Shown piece by piece: positions 1 through 8,458 of a DNA stretch of 62,644 nucleotides (its first letter is position 1; every line of letters begins with the position of its first letter). The stretch is taken from contig NZ_JPJG01000066.1 in the NCBI RefSeq assembly GCF_000765235.1, forward strand, positions 1 through 62,644. Reading direction: 5' to 3'. A program made the translations under genes and the position numbers. A model generated the notes under the pieces. That model saw nothing but the letters and a program-made list of their open reading frames with translations. It was not told the origin of the DNA and searched no databases. This DNA is from Oscillibacter sp. ER4 (GTDB taxonomy: Bacteria > Bacillota > Clostridia > Oscillospirales > Oscillospiraceae).

Positions 1-1196
1 CTGTCCGCCGCGGCGGACAGGGCAAGCGCTTCGCGCCCGCGCAGGGTCTCGGCCTCGCTTGCGGCCTCGCCCGCGTTTTTCGACAGCTCCTCCGCCTGCT
101 TCAAAAGCTCGGAGAGCGCCGTTTCGACTTCGTTTTTGCTCTGTTCCAGCTCTTCGATACGCGCGCGCTGCTGCGCAATCTGCGCATCCATCGATCCCAC
201 GCGGTCAGACTGGCTTCTGAGTTCCTCCTCCACGCGCGCGATGTTCTCTTCGTTGTGCGCGATGCCCGTTTGCAGCACCGCGACGGCAGATTCCTGCTCT
301 TTAACCTGCGCGTCGAGCTCCGAGAGCTGCGCGCGCTTTTCCTCCTGCGCGATGTCGTTCTCGTGGATGCGCGCGGAGAACTGCTCGGACGCAGCGTACA
401 GCGCCTCTAAGTCCGCGTTCGCCTTTTTGAGCTCCTCGCGCGCGAGCGACAGGTCGGTGTCGAGCTTGATGGCGTTCGTCTTGAGCGTTTCCAGATTTTC
501 AAGCCACACGGAAATTTCCAAAAGGCGCAGTTCGTCGCGGTAGATAAGATACTGCTTCGCCGTCTCTGCCTGCGCACGCAGGGGTTCGACCTGCAATTCC
601 AGCTCGGCGATCTTGTCGTTGATGCGCACTAAGTTTTCTTCCGTGCGCTCCAATTTACGTTCCGTCTCCTCCTTGCGGTAGCGGAAGCGCGAAATGCCCG
701 CCGCCTCTTCAAAGATCTCGCGGCGGTCGCCGCTCTTCTGCGAGAGTATTTCGTCGATGCGGCCCTGACCGATGATGGAATAGCCCTCGCGGCCCATGCC
801 GGTGTCCATGAACAGCTCGTTCACATCGCGCAGGCGCACGGACTGCTTGTTGATATAGTATTCCGATTCGCCGCTGCGGTAGTACCGGCGCGTGACGGCG
901 ACCTCGGTCTCCTCCATGCTGGGGAAGATGTGCTCGGTGTTGTCGAGCACGAGCGTCACCTGCGCAAAGCCCATCTGATTGCGCGTTTCCGTGCCGCCGA
1001 AGATGACGTCCTCCATCTTCGCGCCGCGCAGCGACTTGCTCGACTGCTCGCCCATGACCCAGCGGATGGCGTCCGAAATATTCGATTTACCGCTTCCGTT
1101 CGGCCCGACGATGGCGGTGATGTCCTCACCGAAGTTGAGCACCGTCTTGTCCGGGAAGCTCTTGAACCCTTGGATCTCCAATGCCTTTAAGTACAC
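1..1196 (-). CDS. smc: Chromosome segregation protein SMC (N-terminal part, cut by window edge)
   Basis: SMC is the ATPase of bacterial condensin; with ScpA and ScpB it compacts and segregates the chromosome. About 398 residues are visible. The translation opens VYLKALEIQGFKSFPD, has a Walker A motif GPNGSGKSN near residue 33 and the conserved stretch SSKSLRG near residue 55. From about residue 170 it becomes a long Glu/Lys/Gln/Ala-rich coiled coil. The hinge and C-terminal head lie beyond the left edge. The GTG at 1196 is chosen as start because AGGAGG lies 9 bases upstream and family members begin at this point. A sigma-A-type promoter sits just upstream (1268-1296). Identification is very secure; only the 3' part is missing. 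Confidence 0.96.
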   Translation of the reverse strand, partial: MYLKALEIQGFKSFPDKTVLNFGEDITAIVGPNGSGKSNISDAIRWVMGEQSSKSLRGAKMEDVIFGGTETRNQMGFAQVTLVLDNTEHIFPSMEETEVAVTRRYYRSGESEYYINKQSVRLRDVNELFMDTGMGREGYSIIGQGRIDEILSQKSGDRREIFEEAAGISRFRYRKEETERKLERTEENLVRINDKIAELELQVEPLRAQAETAKQYLIYRDELRLLEISVWLENLETLKTNAIKLDTDLSLAREELKKANADLEALYAASEQFSARIHENDIAQEEKRAQLSELDAQVKEQESAVAVLQTGIAHNEENIARVEEELRSQSDRVGSMDAQIAQQRARIEELEQSKNEVETALSELLKQAEELSKNAGEAASEAETLRGREALALSAAAD

Positions 1197-1267
1197 GAGC
1201 GATATCCTCCTTGGAAAAAGGCGTCATCCCCCACGATAAGGGTATAATGACACATTTTGACTAATAC

Positions 1268-1296
1268 TATATACCATTTTTCCGCCGCCTTTTCAA
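1268..1296 (-). promoter_or_regulatory. Probable sigma-A promoter of smc
   Basis: Read leftward: -35 TTGAAA (1291-1296), 17-base spacer, -10 TATATA (1268-1273). It lies between the terminator of the upstream gene and the GTG start of smc, leaving a leader of about 65 bases. Confidence 0.6.
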
Positions 1297-1318
1297 GTGG
1301 ATTCGATAAACAAAGCGC

Positions 1319-1340
1319 AAAAAGACGCCCGAAGGCGTCT
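1319..1340 (-). terminator. Rho-independent terminator downstream of tepA
   Basis: Read leftward: a 7-bp stem AGACGCC/GGCGTCT closed by a TTCG tetraloop and followed by five T. It is the last of five consecutive inverted repeats between tepA and smc. Confidence 0.75.
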
Positions 1341-1345
1341 AAAAC

Positions 1346-1518
1346 TGTCGAAAAACCCCTAACGGGTTTTTCCGACAAACTTTTTCAGTCTGCTGCGCGC
1401 ACGAATTGTTCGCCTACGGCGAACAATTCGCACACTTGCAGCCTGAGTTGTATTTTCTGTCAGGTACACGCCCCGACAGAAAATGATTTAACTCTATTTG
1501 CCGACTTCCGTCGGCAAA
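1346..1518. repeat. Array of four further inverted repeats in the tepA-smc gap
   Basis: The 337-base gap 1197-1533 holds no convincing gene. Between the smc promoter and the tepA stop it contains, from left to right: TGTCG-AAAAACCC/GGGTTTTT-CGACA (1346-1376), a perfect 13-bp palindrome CGAATTGTTCGCC/GGCGAACAATTCG with a 3-base loop (1402-1430), ATTTTCTGTC/GACAGAAAAT (1452-1484) and TTTGCCGAC/GTCGGCAAA with a TTCC loop (1497-1518). With the terminator at 1319-1340 that makes five hairpins in 200 bases. Function unknown. Confidence 0.7.
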
Positions 1519-1533
1519 CTCTGCGAGGCTTTT

Positions 1534-2244
1534 TTACTTCTTCTTTTCGTCGATCAGCGCATACAGCGCGTCGAGCGCGTCGGAGAGGCTGCCGAGGCGC
1601 TGGATGAGGCCGCAGGCCACTGCTTCTTCCCCGTAGAGCACGCTGCCAACATCGGAGGCTAAGTCCTGCGTATCCATCATCAGGCGCAGAAACTCGTCGC
1701 GCCCGATGCGTGAGTTTTTCGTCACAAAGCGCACAATGCGCTCCTGCAAGCGCTCAAAATACTGGTACGTCTGGGGCGCGGCGATGATCGTGCCGCTCGT
1801 GCGCACGGGATGGATGGTCATCGACGCCGACGGCGCGATCATCGTCACCATCGGCGCGACAGCAAGCGGCACGCCGATGGAGTGTCCCCCGCCGAGCACG
1901 AGCGAGACCGTCGGCTTTTTCATCCCCGAGATCAGTTCGGCGATGGCAAGCCCCGCCTCCACATCGCCGCCGGCGGTGTTGAGCAGGAACAAAACGCCGT
2001 CGATTTCCTTGCTCTCCTCTAAATACGCCAGCAGCGGCAGCACGTGTTCGTATTTTGTCGCCTTCTGCGTGTTCGGCAGCAGCATGTGGCCCTCGATCTG
2101 TCCGGCGATCGTCAGGCAGTGGATGGCCGCGCGGCTATTTTTGATGACGACCGAGCCGAAGTCGATGACCGGCTGAATGGGCGGCAGCAGCGGCTCCTGC
2201 CCGTTTTTCTCCTCGTCCTGCGAGGGTTTCGTTTCGCTTCTCAT
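1534..2244 (-). CDS. tepA: ClpP-like serine peptidase of the TepA type
   Basis: A 236-residue member of the ClpP/crotonase-fold peptidases, closest in character to TepA (translocation-enhancing protein) of Firmicutes, a cytoplasmic ClpP paralogue. Visible features are LLNTAGGDVEAGLAIAELI (oxyanion and helix region), a nucleophile context GGGHSIGVPLA near residue 120 and a downstream histidine in MTIHPVRTSG, matching the order Ser then His of ClpP. The first 20 or so residues are charged and not conserved. The longest reading frame begins 19 codons earlier, but the ATG at 2244 is preceded by GGGAGGAC with good spacing, so it is preferred. The gene is monocistronic and ends before an unusual array of hairpins. 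Confidence 0.82.
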   Translation of the reverse strand: MRSETKPSQDEEKNGQEPLLPPIQPVIDFGSVVIKNSRAAIHCLTIAGQIEGHMLLPNTQKATKYEHVLPLLAYLEESKEIDGVLFLLNTAGGDVEAGLAIAELISGMKKPTVSLVLGGGHSIGVPLAVAPMVTMIAPSASMTIHPVRTSGTIIAAPQTYQYFERLQERIVRFVTKNSRIGRDEFLRLMMDTQDLASDVGSVLYGEEAVACGLIQRLGSLSDALDALYALIDEKKK

Positions 2245-2346
2245 GGCAAAGTCCTCCCGAAAGTCATTTCCGGTAGGATTTGCAGAAAGCGGGCAAAGCA
2301 TACCCTTTGTGCCGTCGGAAATACGAGCCTCAAACCGGGAAGCACT

Positions 2347-2775
2347 TTAATATCCCCAAGTCATCAGTTTCCATTCCCCGCCATCGCTGCGAGCCAACCA
2401 CCAGGACCATGTGTATTCCGTGTCCGGCTCCCAAGCTCCGCCGCCCTCTTTCGGAGAGCGAAAGCTGCTGTCGAACATGATGCATTGTGTAAAAACCAGA
2501 TCGTTGTCATTTGCCTTTTCCAAATCATTCATCCACGAAAGGTTCTTTTCATCCGTGCAGACGTCATCTGACGAATATGAAATGCTATGTAATTCGCAGC
2601 CTTCCCACGAACCGATCATCTCTTCGATCACCTTTATCGCATCATCCATATCCTGTTCTGTGTAGACAGCCGAATCGCCATAATCGACCGTTATGTTTGA
2701 CGTTTCCTTGCTGCCGCATCCAGCCAGCAGGGCAAAAAGCACTACGCAAATAACCGATAAGCTGTATTTTTTCAT
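2347..2775 (-). CDS. Small predicted lipoprotein, function unknown
   Basis: 142 residues. A Lys-start signal peptide with a hydrophobic core (residues 5-18) ends in the lipobox LAGC, so Cys20 should be lipid-modified and the protein anchored on the outer face of the membrane. The mature part is acidic, with many Asp/Glu and a Trp-rich C-terminus (YTWSWWLARSDGG, then LMTWGY). I do not recognise a named family. The ATG is preceded by GGAGG. It stands alone between tepA and a nitroreductase. Confidence 0.75.
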   Translation of the reverse strand: MKKYSLSVICVVLFALLAGCGSKETSNITVDYGDSAVYTEQDMDDAIKVIEEMIGSWEGCELHSISYSSDDVCTDEKNLSWMNDLEKANDNDLVFTQCIMFDSSFRSPKEGGGAWEPDTEYTWSWWLARSDGGEWKLMTWGY

Positions 2776-2852
2776 CTTATGGCCTCCATATCTCTCATTT
2801 TTCTATATTTTTATACTGCTTATTTTACCAGAAAGCATTGTCTGAATCCAGC

Positions 2853-2886
2853 AAAAAAGCGCCCGAGGGCGTTTTCCTCGGGCGCT
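2853..2886 (-). terminator. Terminator of the nitroreductase gene
   Basis: Read leftward: an 11-bp stem AGCGCCCGAGG/CCTCGGGCGCT with a short loop, followed by a run of T. Confidence 0.85.
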
Positions 2887-2895
2887 TACAGCTTT

Positions 2896-3438
2896 TTATT
2901 TGTACGTCAGCAAATCTTCCACGCTCTTGCGCTTCGGCGCGGCGGGCTCCTCATCGGGATAGCCAAGACCGATAACACAGCTGACCTTCTGATTCTCCGG
3001 CAGGTTCAAAAGTCTCGTGATCTTCTCTTCGTCGAAGTAGCCCGTGATGACCGTGCCGACGCCGCGCTCCCACGCGGCAAGACAAAATGTCTGCGCGGCG
3101 ATGCCCGCGTCGAACATCTCAAAGCCCGCCTCCTTCGGCGTCGAGAACGAGCCGTCGCGCTCGTAGCCCGAGCGGCCAGTCACATAGGTAAGCACCATAA
3201 CGGCGGGGCAGTTTTTGAGCGTCTTCTCGTTCAGCTTGAAATCAAGCACCATCTCCTCCGCCATTTTGTCGATCGTCGTGCGGTCCTCGACGAGCACATA
3301 GCGCGCGATCTGCGTATTCTTCCACGAGGGGGCGTAGGCCGCGTCGGCGACGATCTGCTCGATGACCTCGTGCGGGACGGGTTTTTGCTGGTACTTACGG
3401 ATGCTTCTTCTGCTTCTGATGGCCTGTATCGTTTCCAT
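2896..3438 (-). CDS. Nitroreductase-family FMN oxidoreductase
   Basis: 180 residues, the usual size for small NADH/NAD(P)H:FMN nitroreductases. The N-terminus METIQAIRSRRSIRKYQQKPV carries the FMN phosphate-binding Arg cluster (RRSIRKY). A later segment AWERGVGTVITGYFDEE and the C-terminal IGLGYPDEEP(A)APKRK are typical of the family. Members reduce nitroaromatics, quinones or flavins; the physiological substrate cannot be told from sequence. It has its own terminator and no operon partner, pointing to a stand-alone redox enzyme. Confidence 0.88.
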   Translation of the reverse strand: METIQAIRSRRSIRKYQQKPVPHEVIEQIVADAAYAPSWKNTQIARYVLVEDRTTIDKMAEEMVLDFKLNEKTLKNCPAVMVLTYVTGRSGYERDGSFSTPKEAGFEMFDAGIAAQTFCLAAWERGVGTVITGYFDEEKITRLLNLPENQKVSCVIGLGYPDEEPAAPKRKSVEDLLTYK

Positions 3439-3560
3439 ATTCGTTTCTCCTTTGCTGACGGTCTGATAAAATGCCGATCCATGGCGTTTCTTTGGCGTTT
3501 ATCATAACAGAAGCGTGTGCAAAAATCCAGTGGAAAAACAGCCGGTTCTGCCGATTCATC

Positions 3561-3878
3561 TTATTGCAGGCCCGTCAGCGGATTTTCCTGGCAAAATCCG
3601 TCGGTCAAACTATAGGACATGCCAAGCGTTCCAAACGGGAAATAGTGAACCGTATAATAAGCCCGTCCCGCTGAAAACTGCTCGATGGAAATGTAAATCG
3701 GCAGCAAGGGCACTTTCTTTGAGTAAACTCCCACCGACTGCGCGCGGATCTCAGCGACATACTCCTCCGGCACCTCGCACCTGCGTGAAACAAAAGGATG
3801 GGAAGAAATGCAGGCCAATATCATACCGAACAGGGCTACGATCAGCAGTGCGATCATCGCTTTTTTGTGTCTCTTCAT
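3561..3878 (-). CDS. Small membrane-anchored protein, function unknown
   Basis: 105 residues. One N-terminal hydrophobic helix (about residues 7-25) follows a basic start (MKRHKKAM), so it is either a signal anchor or a secreted protein. The rest is a Tyr/Phe-rich extracytoplasmic domain without recognisable motifs. Its ATG overlaps the stop of the upstream membrane-protein gene by 4 bases (ATGA), so the two form a translationally coupled pair. No family recognised. Confidence 0.6.
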   Translation of the reverse strand: MKRHKKAMIALLIVALFGMILACISSHPFVSRRCEVPEEYVAEIRAQSVGVYSKKVPLLPIYISIEQFSAGRAYYTVHYFPFGTLGMSYSLTDGFCQENPLTGLQ

Positions 3879-4255
3879 GTTCTGTCACACCCCTGTGCGT
3901 TCCTCTGCTTTCTGCCTCTTCTCCATACGATGATTGCATGGATGATGAGGGACGCGACCGATATCGCGACGATCAGAGAGTGGGATGTAAACAGCTTGCA
4001 GTACCATTCCATCGGGTCTAACCTCGACAGCTTTGCCGTCAAATAAGAAGAAATAAAGCTCAGTATATTTCCGATAAAAATGATCGGAACGTTGTCTGTT
4101 TTCAGCGCGCACCGGTACAAAATCACAAAGCTGACGATCATCACGCCGTAATACAGCATCGTCCCCGAAGTAATATCACCCTTCACAGAGAAAAACGCAA
4201 ACGGTACGCAATACGCGGTGAGCAGCAGCGCTCTGATGAGCCACGATTTTTTCAT
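3875..4255 (-). CDS. Four-helix integral membrane protein, function unknown
   Basis: 126 residues with four hydrophobic segments (about residues 5-22, 30-48, 57-75 and 92-112) and a basic C-terminal tail (WRRGRKQRN). The frame can be extended 8 codons upstream, but the ATG at 4255 is preceded by GGGAGGG at good spacing and gives a sensible start, MKKSWLIRA. It overlaps the following small gene by 4 bases. No family recognised; a small-pair envelope function is possible. Confidence 0.65.
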   Translation of the reverse strand: MKKSWLIRALLLTAYCVPFAFFSVKGDITSGTMLYYGVMIVSFVILYRCALKTDNVPIIFIGNILSFISSYLTAKLSRLDPMEWYCKLFTSHSLIVAISVASLIIHAIIVWRRGRKQRNAQGCDRT

Positions 4256-4329
4256 AAAGCCCTCCCATTTTTCTCTCAAAATCTCTCTTTTGTCATCATA
4301 TCAGACCTTTTGCGCAAAGTCTACCATAG

Positions 4330-4362
4330 AAAAAACCGCCCGAAAGTTTCCCTTCGGGCGGT
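4330..4362 (-). terminator. Terminator of degV
   Basis: Read leftward: ACCGCCCGAA/TTCGGGCGGT, a 10-bp stem with an 8-base loop, followed by six T. Confidence 0.88.
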
Positions 4363-4370
4363 CCCTGCAT

Positions 4371-5231
4371 TCACTTTTCTTTCCCGTAGAAGAACAGCGC
4401 GACCGTTCCCGGACCGACGTGGGCGCCGGTGACGGGCTCGTAGACCACGTTCAGGCATTCGCCGGTGAAGCCCCTCTCGCGCAGCAACGCGATGAGCGCC
4501 TGCGCGCCCTCTTCATTGTCTGCGTGGGCGATGCCGAGCATCTCACTCTTGTCGAGCGCGCGGCCGTCGTAATAATTCGCAAGCTCCTGATACGCGCGCT
4601 TCATGCCGCGCACCTTGCCGCAGGAGATGATGTGCCCCGTCTCGTCACCGCACAAAATCGGCTTGATGCTCAGCACCGTGCCGATCAGTGCCGTCGCGCT
4701 CGAAATGCGGCCGCCGCGCTTTAAGTACGCAAGGTCATCGACCGTGAAAAACTGGCACATATGCGGTCTTCTCGCGAGCAAATGCGCCTTGATCTCGTCT
4801 AAGCTCTTCCCCTCTTCGATCATGCGCGTGGCTTCGAGCACCTGTAACCCCTCGCCAAGGGAGGCAGCGTAGGTGTCGATCGTGACGATCTTCCGCGCGG
4901 GGTATTTTTCCGTCAGCTCGCCCGCGGCGATGACCGCGGCCTGCGCCGTGCCGCTGATGCCGCCGGACATGCCGACATAGAGCACATCGTCGCCCTGCGA
5001 GAGCGCACGTTCAAAGTAGTTCGCCATCAGGGCGGGATTGACCATCGACGTTTTGACGACCGCGCCGCGGCGCATCGCGCCGTAGAACGCCGCGCCGTCG
5101 AAATCCGCGTCATCGGGATAGTCCGTCTCCTTTCCATCCACCGTGTAGGAAAACGGCACGACGGTGATGTGGTGTTGTTTCGTCAGCGCGACCGGCAGGT
5201 TCGCGGACGTATCGGTGAATAACTGGAGCAT
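4371..5231 (-). CDS. DegV-family fatty-acid-binding protein
   Basis: 286 residues. DegV (FakB-like) proteins bind a fatty acid and, in organisms with FakA, present it for phosphorylation. The hallmark start LFTDTSANLP (variant of TDSxxDLP), a YVGMSGGISGT segment (variant of the SSGLSGT lipid-binding loop), the central KRGGRIS motif and the C-terminal HVGPGTVALFFYG (variant of HTGPGTxG) are all present. Start at 5231 is preferred over an ATG 10 codons upstream because GGAAGGG lies before it and the family begins here. No fakA gene is in the window. Confidence 0.93.
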   Translation of the reverse strand: MLQLFTDTSANLPVALTKQHHITVVPFSYTVDGKETDYPDDADFDGAAFYGAMRRGAVVKTSMVNPALMANYFERALSQGDDVLYVGMSGGISGTAQAAVIAAGELTEKYPARKIVTIDTYAASLGEGLQVLEATRMIEEGKSLDEIKAHLLARRPHMCQFFTVDDLAYLKRGGRISSATALIGTVLSIKPILCGDETGHIISCGKVRGMKRAYQELANYYDGRALDKSEMLGIAHADNEEGAQALIALLRERGFTGECLNVVYEPVTGAHVGPGTVALFFYGKEK

Positions 5232-5401
5232 GACTCTCTTCCCTTCCTGATCCTTTGGCATTTTGACAGCTTATCACGCCGCGCTCGCTTATGCAAGCAA
5301 AAGCGCAGGAAACTTTACACTTTGTTCACCATTGCATGATTCTGGACAGAAAACTCCCTCCCATTTGTGGGAGAGCGTTTTCGAAATCGCAGAATGTTTT
5401 C

Positions 5402-6796
5402 TTATGCCTGTTCGAAGATGGCCTTCATGCACTTGTAGGTCATGTAGCAGTCGAGCTTGGCGACCGTTTCATACGGTGCGTGCATCGAGAGCACGGGCAC
5501 ACCCGCGTCGAGCGTGTCGATGTTGCGCTGGGCCATGAACTTGGCGACCGTACCGCCGCCGCCGGCGTCGGTCTTGCCCATCTCGGCCATCTGCCAGAAG
5601 ACACCGTTGTCATTCATCAGCTTGCGTACCTTGCCAACGACCTCAGCGCTTGCGTCGCTCGCGCCGCCCTTGCCGCCGGAGCCGGTATACTTGCACAGCG
5701 CCACGCCGTAATTGACGAAGGCGGAGTTGCGCTTGTCGTACACGTCGGCAAAGTTCGGGTCGTAGGCCGCCGTCACATCTGCGCTCAGGCAGAAGGAGTT
5801 GGCAAAGCAGTCAGAAAGCGCGACGCCCTGCGTGCGGCACATGTCGCCCATGAACCACTCAAACGCCTGAGACAGCATACCGGACACGCCCTCGGAGCCG
5901 ATCTCCTCCTTGTCCGCGAAGATGCAGACCGCGGTCTTCTTCGGGGACACAGCGTCAAAAATACCTGCAAGCTCTGCATACGCGCAGACACGGTCGTCGT
6001 GACCGTAGGACGCGATGAAGCTGCGGTCAAAGCCGATGTCGCGCGCCTTGCCGGCGGGGACGACTTCGAGCTCGGCGGAGATGAAGTCCTCCTCCGTAAT
6101 GCCGTACTGCGCGTTCAAATACTGGAGAACGCCGAGCTTGAAACGGTCAGAGCAGTCCTTATCTTCAAACGGCTTTCCGCCGAGCAGCACGTTCAAGCTC
6201 TCGCTCGGGATGGCCTCGTTGAGCGGCTTTTTGCCCTGCTCGCGGCCAAGGTGCGGTAAAAGGTCGTTGATGATGAACTGGGGATCGTCCTCCTTGCCGC
6301 CGACGTGAACGTCGACCTTCGAGCCGTCGCGCAGCACGACCACGCCGTGCAGCTCAAGGGGGATCGTCACCCACTGGTACTTGCGGATGCCGCCGTAGTG
6401 GTGGGTCTTGAAGTAGGCCATCTCGGCCTCCTCGTAAAGCGGGCGGGGCTTTAAGTCGAGGCGCGGGGAGTCGGTATGCGCCGCGCCGATGTTCGCGCCG
6501 TGGCTCAAGTCCTCGCTGCCGATGACAGCGAGCATGATGCCCTTGCCGCGGTTATTGAAGTAGACCTTGTCGCCGGCGCTCAGCTTCATACCCGCTTCGT
6601 AGGCCTTGAAGCCCTTCTTTTCCGCCAGCTCGATGCAGTACTCCACGCAAAGGCGCTCGGTCTTGCCGTTGTTGAGGAACTTCTTGTAGTCCTCGCAATA
6701 GGCCTCCATCGCTTTTTCATCCTCTGCGCTCAGGCGGTCATAGCCATTCTTGGGGGCGTAGAGCAGTTTTTCAGCGAGCTTGTTCTTTTCACTCAT
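5402..6796 (-). CDS. M18-family metalloaminopeptidase
   Basis: 464 residues. M18 aminopeptidases are cytosolic dizinc enzymes that remove N-terminal residues, often acidic or hydrophobic ones. Metal and catalytic motifs are GAAHTDSPRLDLKP (His/Asp, about residue 105), HDDRVCAYAEL (about 266), DKEEIGSEG (about 296, catalytic Glu) and a C-terminal HAPYETVAKLD that should supply the last His ligand. The length fits the bacterial family. Last gene of the leftward ddl operon; its ATG overlaps the stop of the Sua5-CoaE gene by 4 bases, implying coupled translation. Confidence 0.93.
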   Translation of the reverse strand: MSEKNKLAEKLLYAPKNGYDRLSAEDEKAMEAYCEDYKKFLNNGKTERLCVEYCIELAEKKGFKAYEAGMKLSAGDKVYFNNRGKGIMLAVIGSEDLSHGANIGAAHTDSPRLDLKPRPLYEEAEMAYFKTHHYGGIRKYQWVTIPLELHGVVVLRDGSKVDVHVGGKEDDPQFIINDLLPHLGREQGKKPLNEAIPSESLNVLLGGKPFEDKDCSDRFKLGVLQYLNAQYGITEEDFISAELEVVPAGKARDIGFDRSFIASYGHDDRVCAYAELAGIFDAVSPKKTAVCIFADKEEIGSEGVSGMLSQAFEWFMGDMCRTQGVALSDCFANSFCLSADVTAAYDPNFADVYDKRNSAFVNYGVALCKYTGSGGKGGASDASAEVVGKVRKLMNDNGVFWQMAEMGKTDAGGGGTVAKFMAQRNIDTLDAGVPVLSMHAPYETVAKLDCYMTYKCMKAIFEQA

Positions 6797-8442
6797 CTCT
6801 CAGTTTCCTCCTTCAAATTGTTGATGATCGTGTTGATATAGACCTCTGCCGCGTGTTCCGCCTTTTCAGCGGTCGGCAGATCGTTCACAAATTCATAATC
6901 GCACTGCGCGCGGAAATAGTCCGCGTCCTTCTGTGCCGCAATGCGCGACCTTGCATACTCCTCGGTGATGCTGTCGCGCGCCATGATGCGCTTGACCCGC
7001 ACCTCTTCAGGCGCCGTTACGGCGACGGTCGCGTCGCAGATCGCGCCAAGGCCGCTCTCGATGAGCTTGATAGCATCGAGGCCGATGATCTCCGCGTTCG
7101 TCGCCGCCATTTTCTGCGCCAGCGCGCGCGGGATGCGCTCATGCACGATGGCGTCGAGCTCGGCGAGCTTTTTTCTGTCCTTGAAGACGATCAGGCCGAT
7201 GGCATGGACGTCCACGCTGCCGTCCTGCCGAAAAATGACATCGCCGAACGCCTCGCGCAGCGCGCGCAGCAGCGGCTCGTCATCTTTTAACATCTCGTGA
7301 TAGACCGCGTCGCAGTCGAGCACGCATGCGCCCTTTCTTTCAAGCGCGCGCAGAAGGCTCGTCTTCCCCGCGCCCGTGCCGCCGGTGATGCCGATGACGA
7401 TCTTGCCGTCGTCCGCGTCCTCCACATGGAAGCCCGCGGCCTTTTTGAGGCGGTTGCCGATGGCAAGGCCAAGGCCTTTACTGTCCGGACACTGTGCCCA
7501 GATCTCGCCCACATTCGTCTCGTCGAACGTCCGCAGCGCGTCGAAGACGTGCTGCGCCTGCGCGCGCTTATCGTCGCTCGCACCGAGGGGGTGGACGATG
7601 TGCCCGTCGAAGAGCCGCGTGAACTCGTCAAAGCAGATGATGCCGGACTTCTCGCCCGCGTGTGTGAGCAGATAACGTGCGCTCGCCTTCGCCCCGCCGG
7701 TCACGACCGTGACGGGGGCCTTAGGCGCATAGTGGCGGTACTTCATGCCCGGGGCGCGCGGCTTTTCGCCGTCATTCATCTTCTGCGTCACGGCCTTGTC
7801 GACCGTCACCTCGCCCAGCGCATCGCGCAGGCTCTCGAGCGGCAGTCCGCCCGGGCGCAACAGCTGCGGCGGCGTGACCGTCAGGTCGATGATCGTCGAC
7901 TCCACGCCCACCTGACAGGGGCCGCCGTCGACGATGCCGTCGATTTTCCCCCACATATCCTCGCGCACATGCTCCGCCGTTGTGCAGCTGGGGCGGCCCG
8001 AGGTGTTGGCGCTCGGCGCGGCGACCGGCACGCCGGATGCTTCGATGATGGCGCGCGTGACCGCATGGTCGGGACATCTCATGCCGACGGTCTCGAGCCC
8101 GCCCGTCGTGCGCAGCGGCACGCAGGGCTTTTTTTTCAGGATCATCGTCAGCGGGCCGGGCCAGAAGCGCTCGGCCAGCTTGTAGGCCGCGTCCGGTACA
8201 TCCTCGCAGTAGCGCGTGAGCCAGCTTGCGTCGGGAATATGCAGGATAAGGGGGTTGTCCTGCGGGCGGCCCTTGGCCTCGAAAATGTGCAGCACGGCGG
8301 TCTCGTCAAGGCCGTTTGCGCCAAGGCCGTAGACCGTCTCCGTCGGGATGGCCAGAAGCCCGCCGCGGCGCAGAATGTCCGCCGCCTGCGCGATGCTCTC
8401 TTTATCCTCCACCGTGCGGAGGGTAAACCATTTTGTCTCCAA
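6793..8442 (-). CDS. Fusion: Sua5-type threonylcarbamoyl-AMP synthase + dephospho-CoA kinase
   Basis: 549 residues with two enzymes in one chain. Residues 1 to about 200 form a YrdC domain (KGRPQDNPLI, WPGPLTMILKK, PSANTSGRPS) and about 215-345 the Sua5 C-terminal domain (APGMKYRHYAPKAPV onward); together they make threonylcarbamoyl-AMP for tRNA t6A synthesis. From about residue 352 a complete CoaE follows: Walker A GITGGTGAGKTS, DCDAVYHEML, and VTAPEEVRVKRIMARD, which phosphorylates dephospho-CoA in the last step of CoA synthesis. The reading frame is open across the junction. It lies in an operon 16 bases after prfA and overlaps the aminopeptidase start by 4 bases. Each domain is certain; the fusion is the unusual part. 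Confidence 0.93.
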   Translation of the reverse strand: METKWFTLRTVEDKESIAQAADILRRGGLLAIPTETVYGLGANGLDETAVLHIFEAKGRPQDNPLILHIPDASWLTRYCEDVPDAAYKLAERFWPGPLTMILKKKPCVPLRTTGGLETVGMRCPDHAVTRAIIEASGVPVAAPSANTSGRPSCTTAEHVREDMWGKIDGIVDGGPCQVGVESTIIDLTVTPPQLLRPGGLPLESLRDALGEVTVDKAVTQKMNDGEKPRAPGMKYRHYAPKAPVTVVTGGAKASARYLLTHAGEKSGIICFDEFTRLFDGHIVHPLGASDDKRAQAQHVFDALRTFDETNVGEIWAQCPDSKGLGLAIGNRLKKAAGFHVEDADDGKIVIGITGGTGAGKTSLLRALERKGACVLDCDAVYHEMLKDDEPLLRALREAFGDVIFRQDGSVDVHAIGLIVFKDRKKLAELDAIVHERIPRALAQKMAATNAEIIGLDAIKLIESGLGAICDATVAVTAPEEVRVKRIMARDSITEEYARSRIAAQKDADYFRAQCDYEFVNDLPTAEKAEHAAEVYINTIINNLKEETER

Positions 8443-8458
8443 TGTTCTCTCTTCTTTC

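Noticed and set aside
1187-1378. 63-codon frame upstream of smc
   Set aside because: It covers the smc promoter, ribosome site and the tepA terminator; composition is not protein-like.
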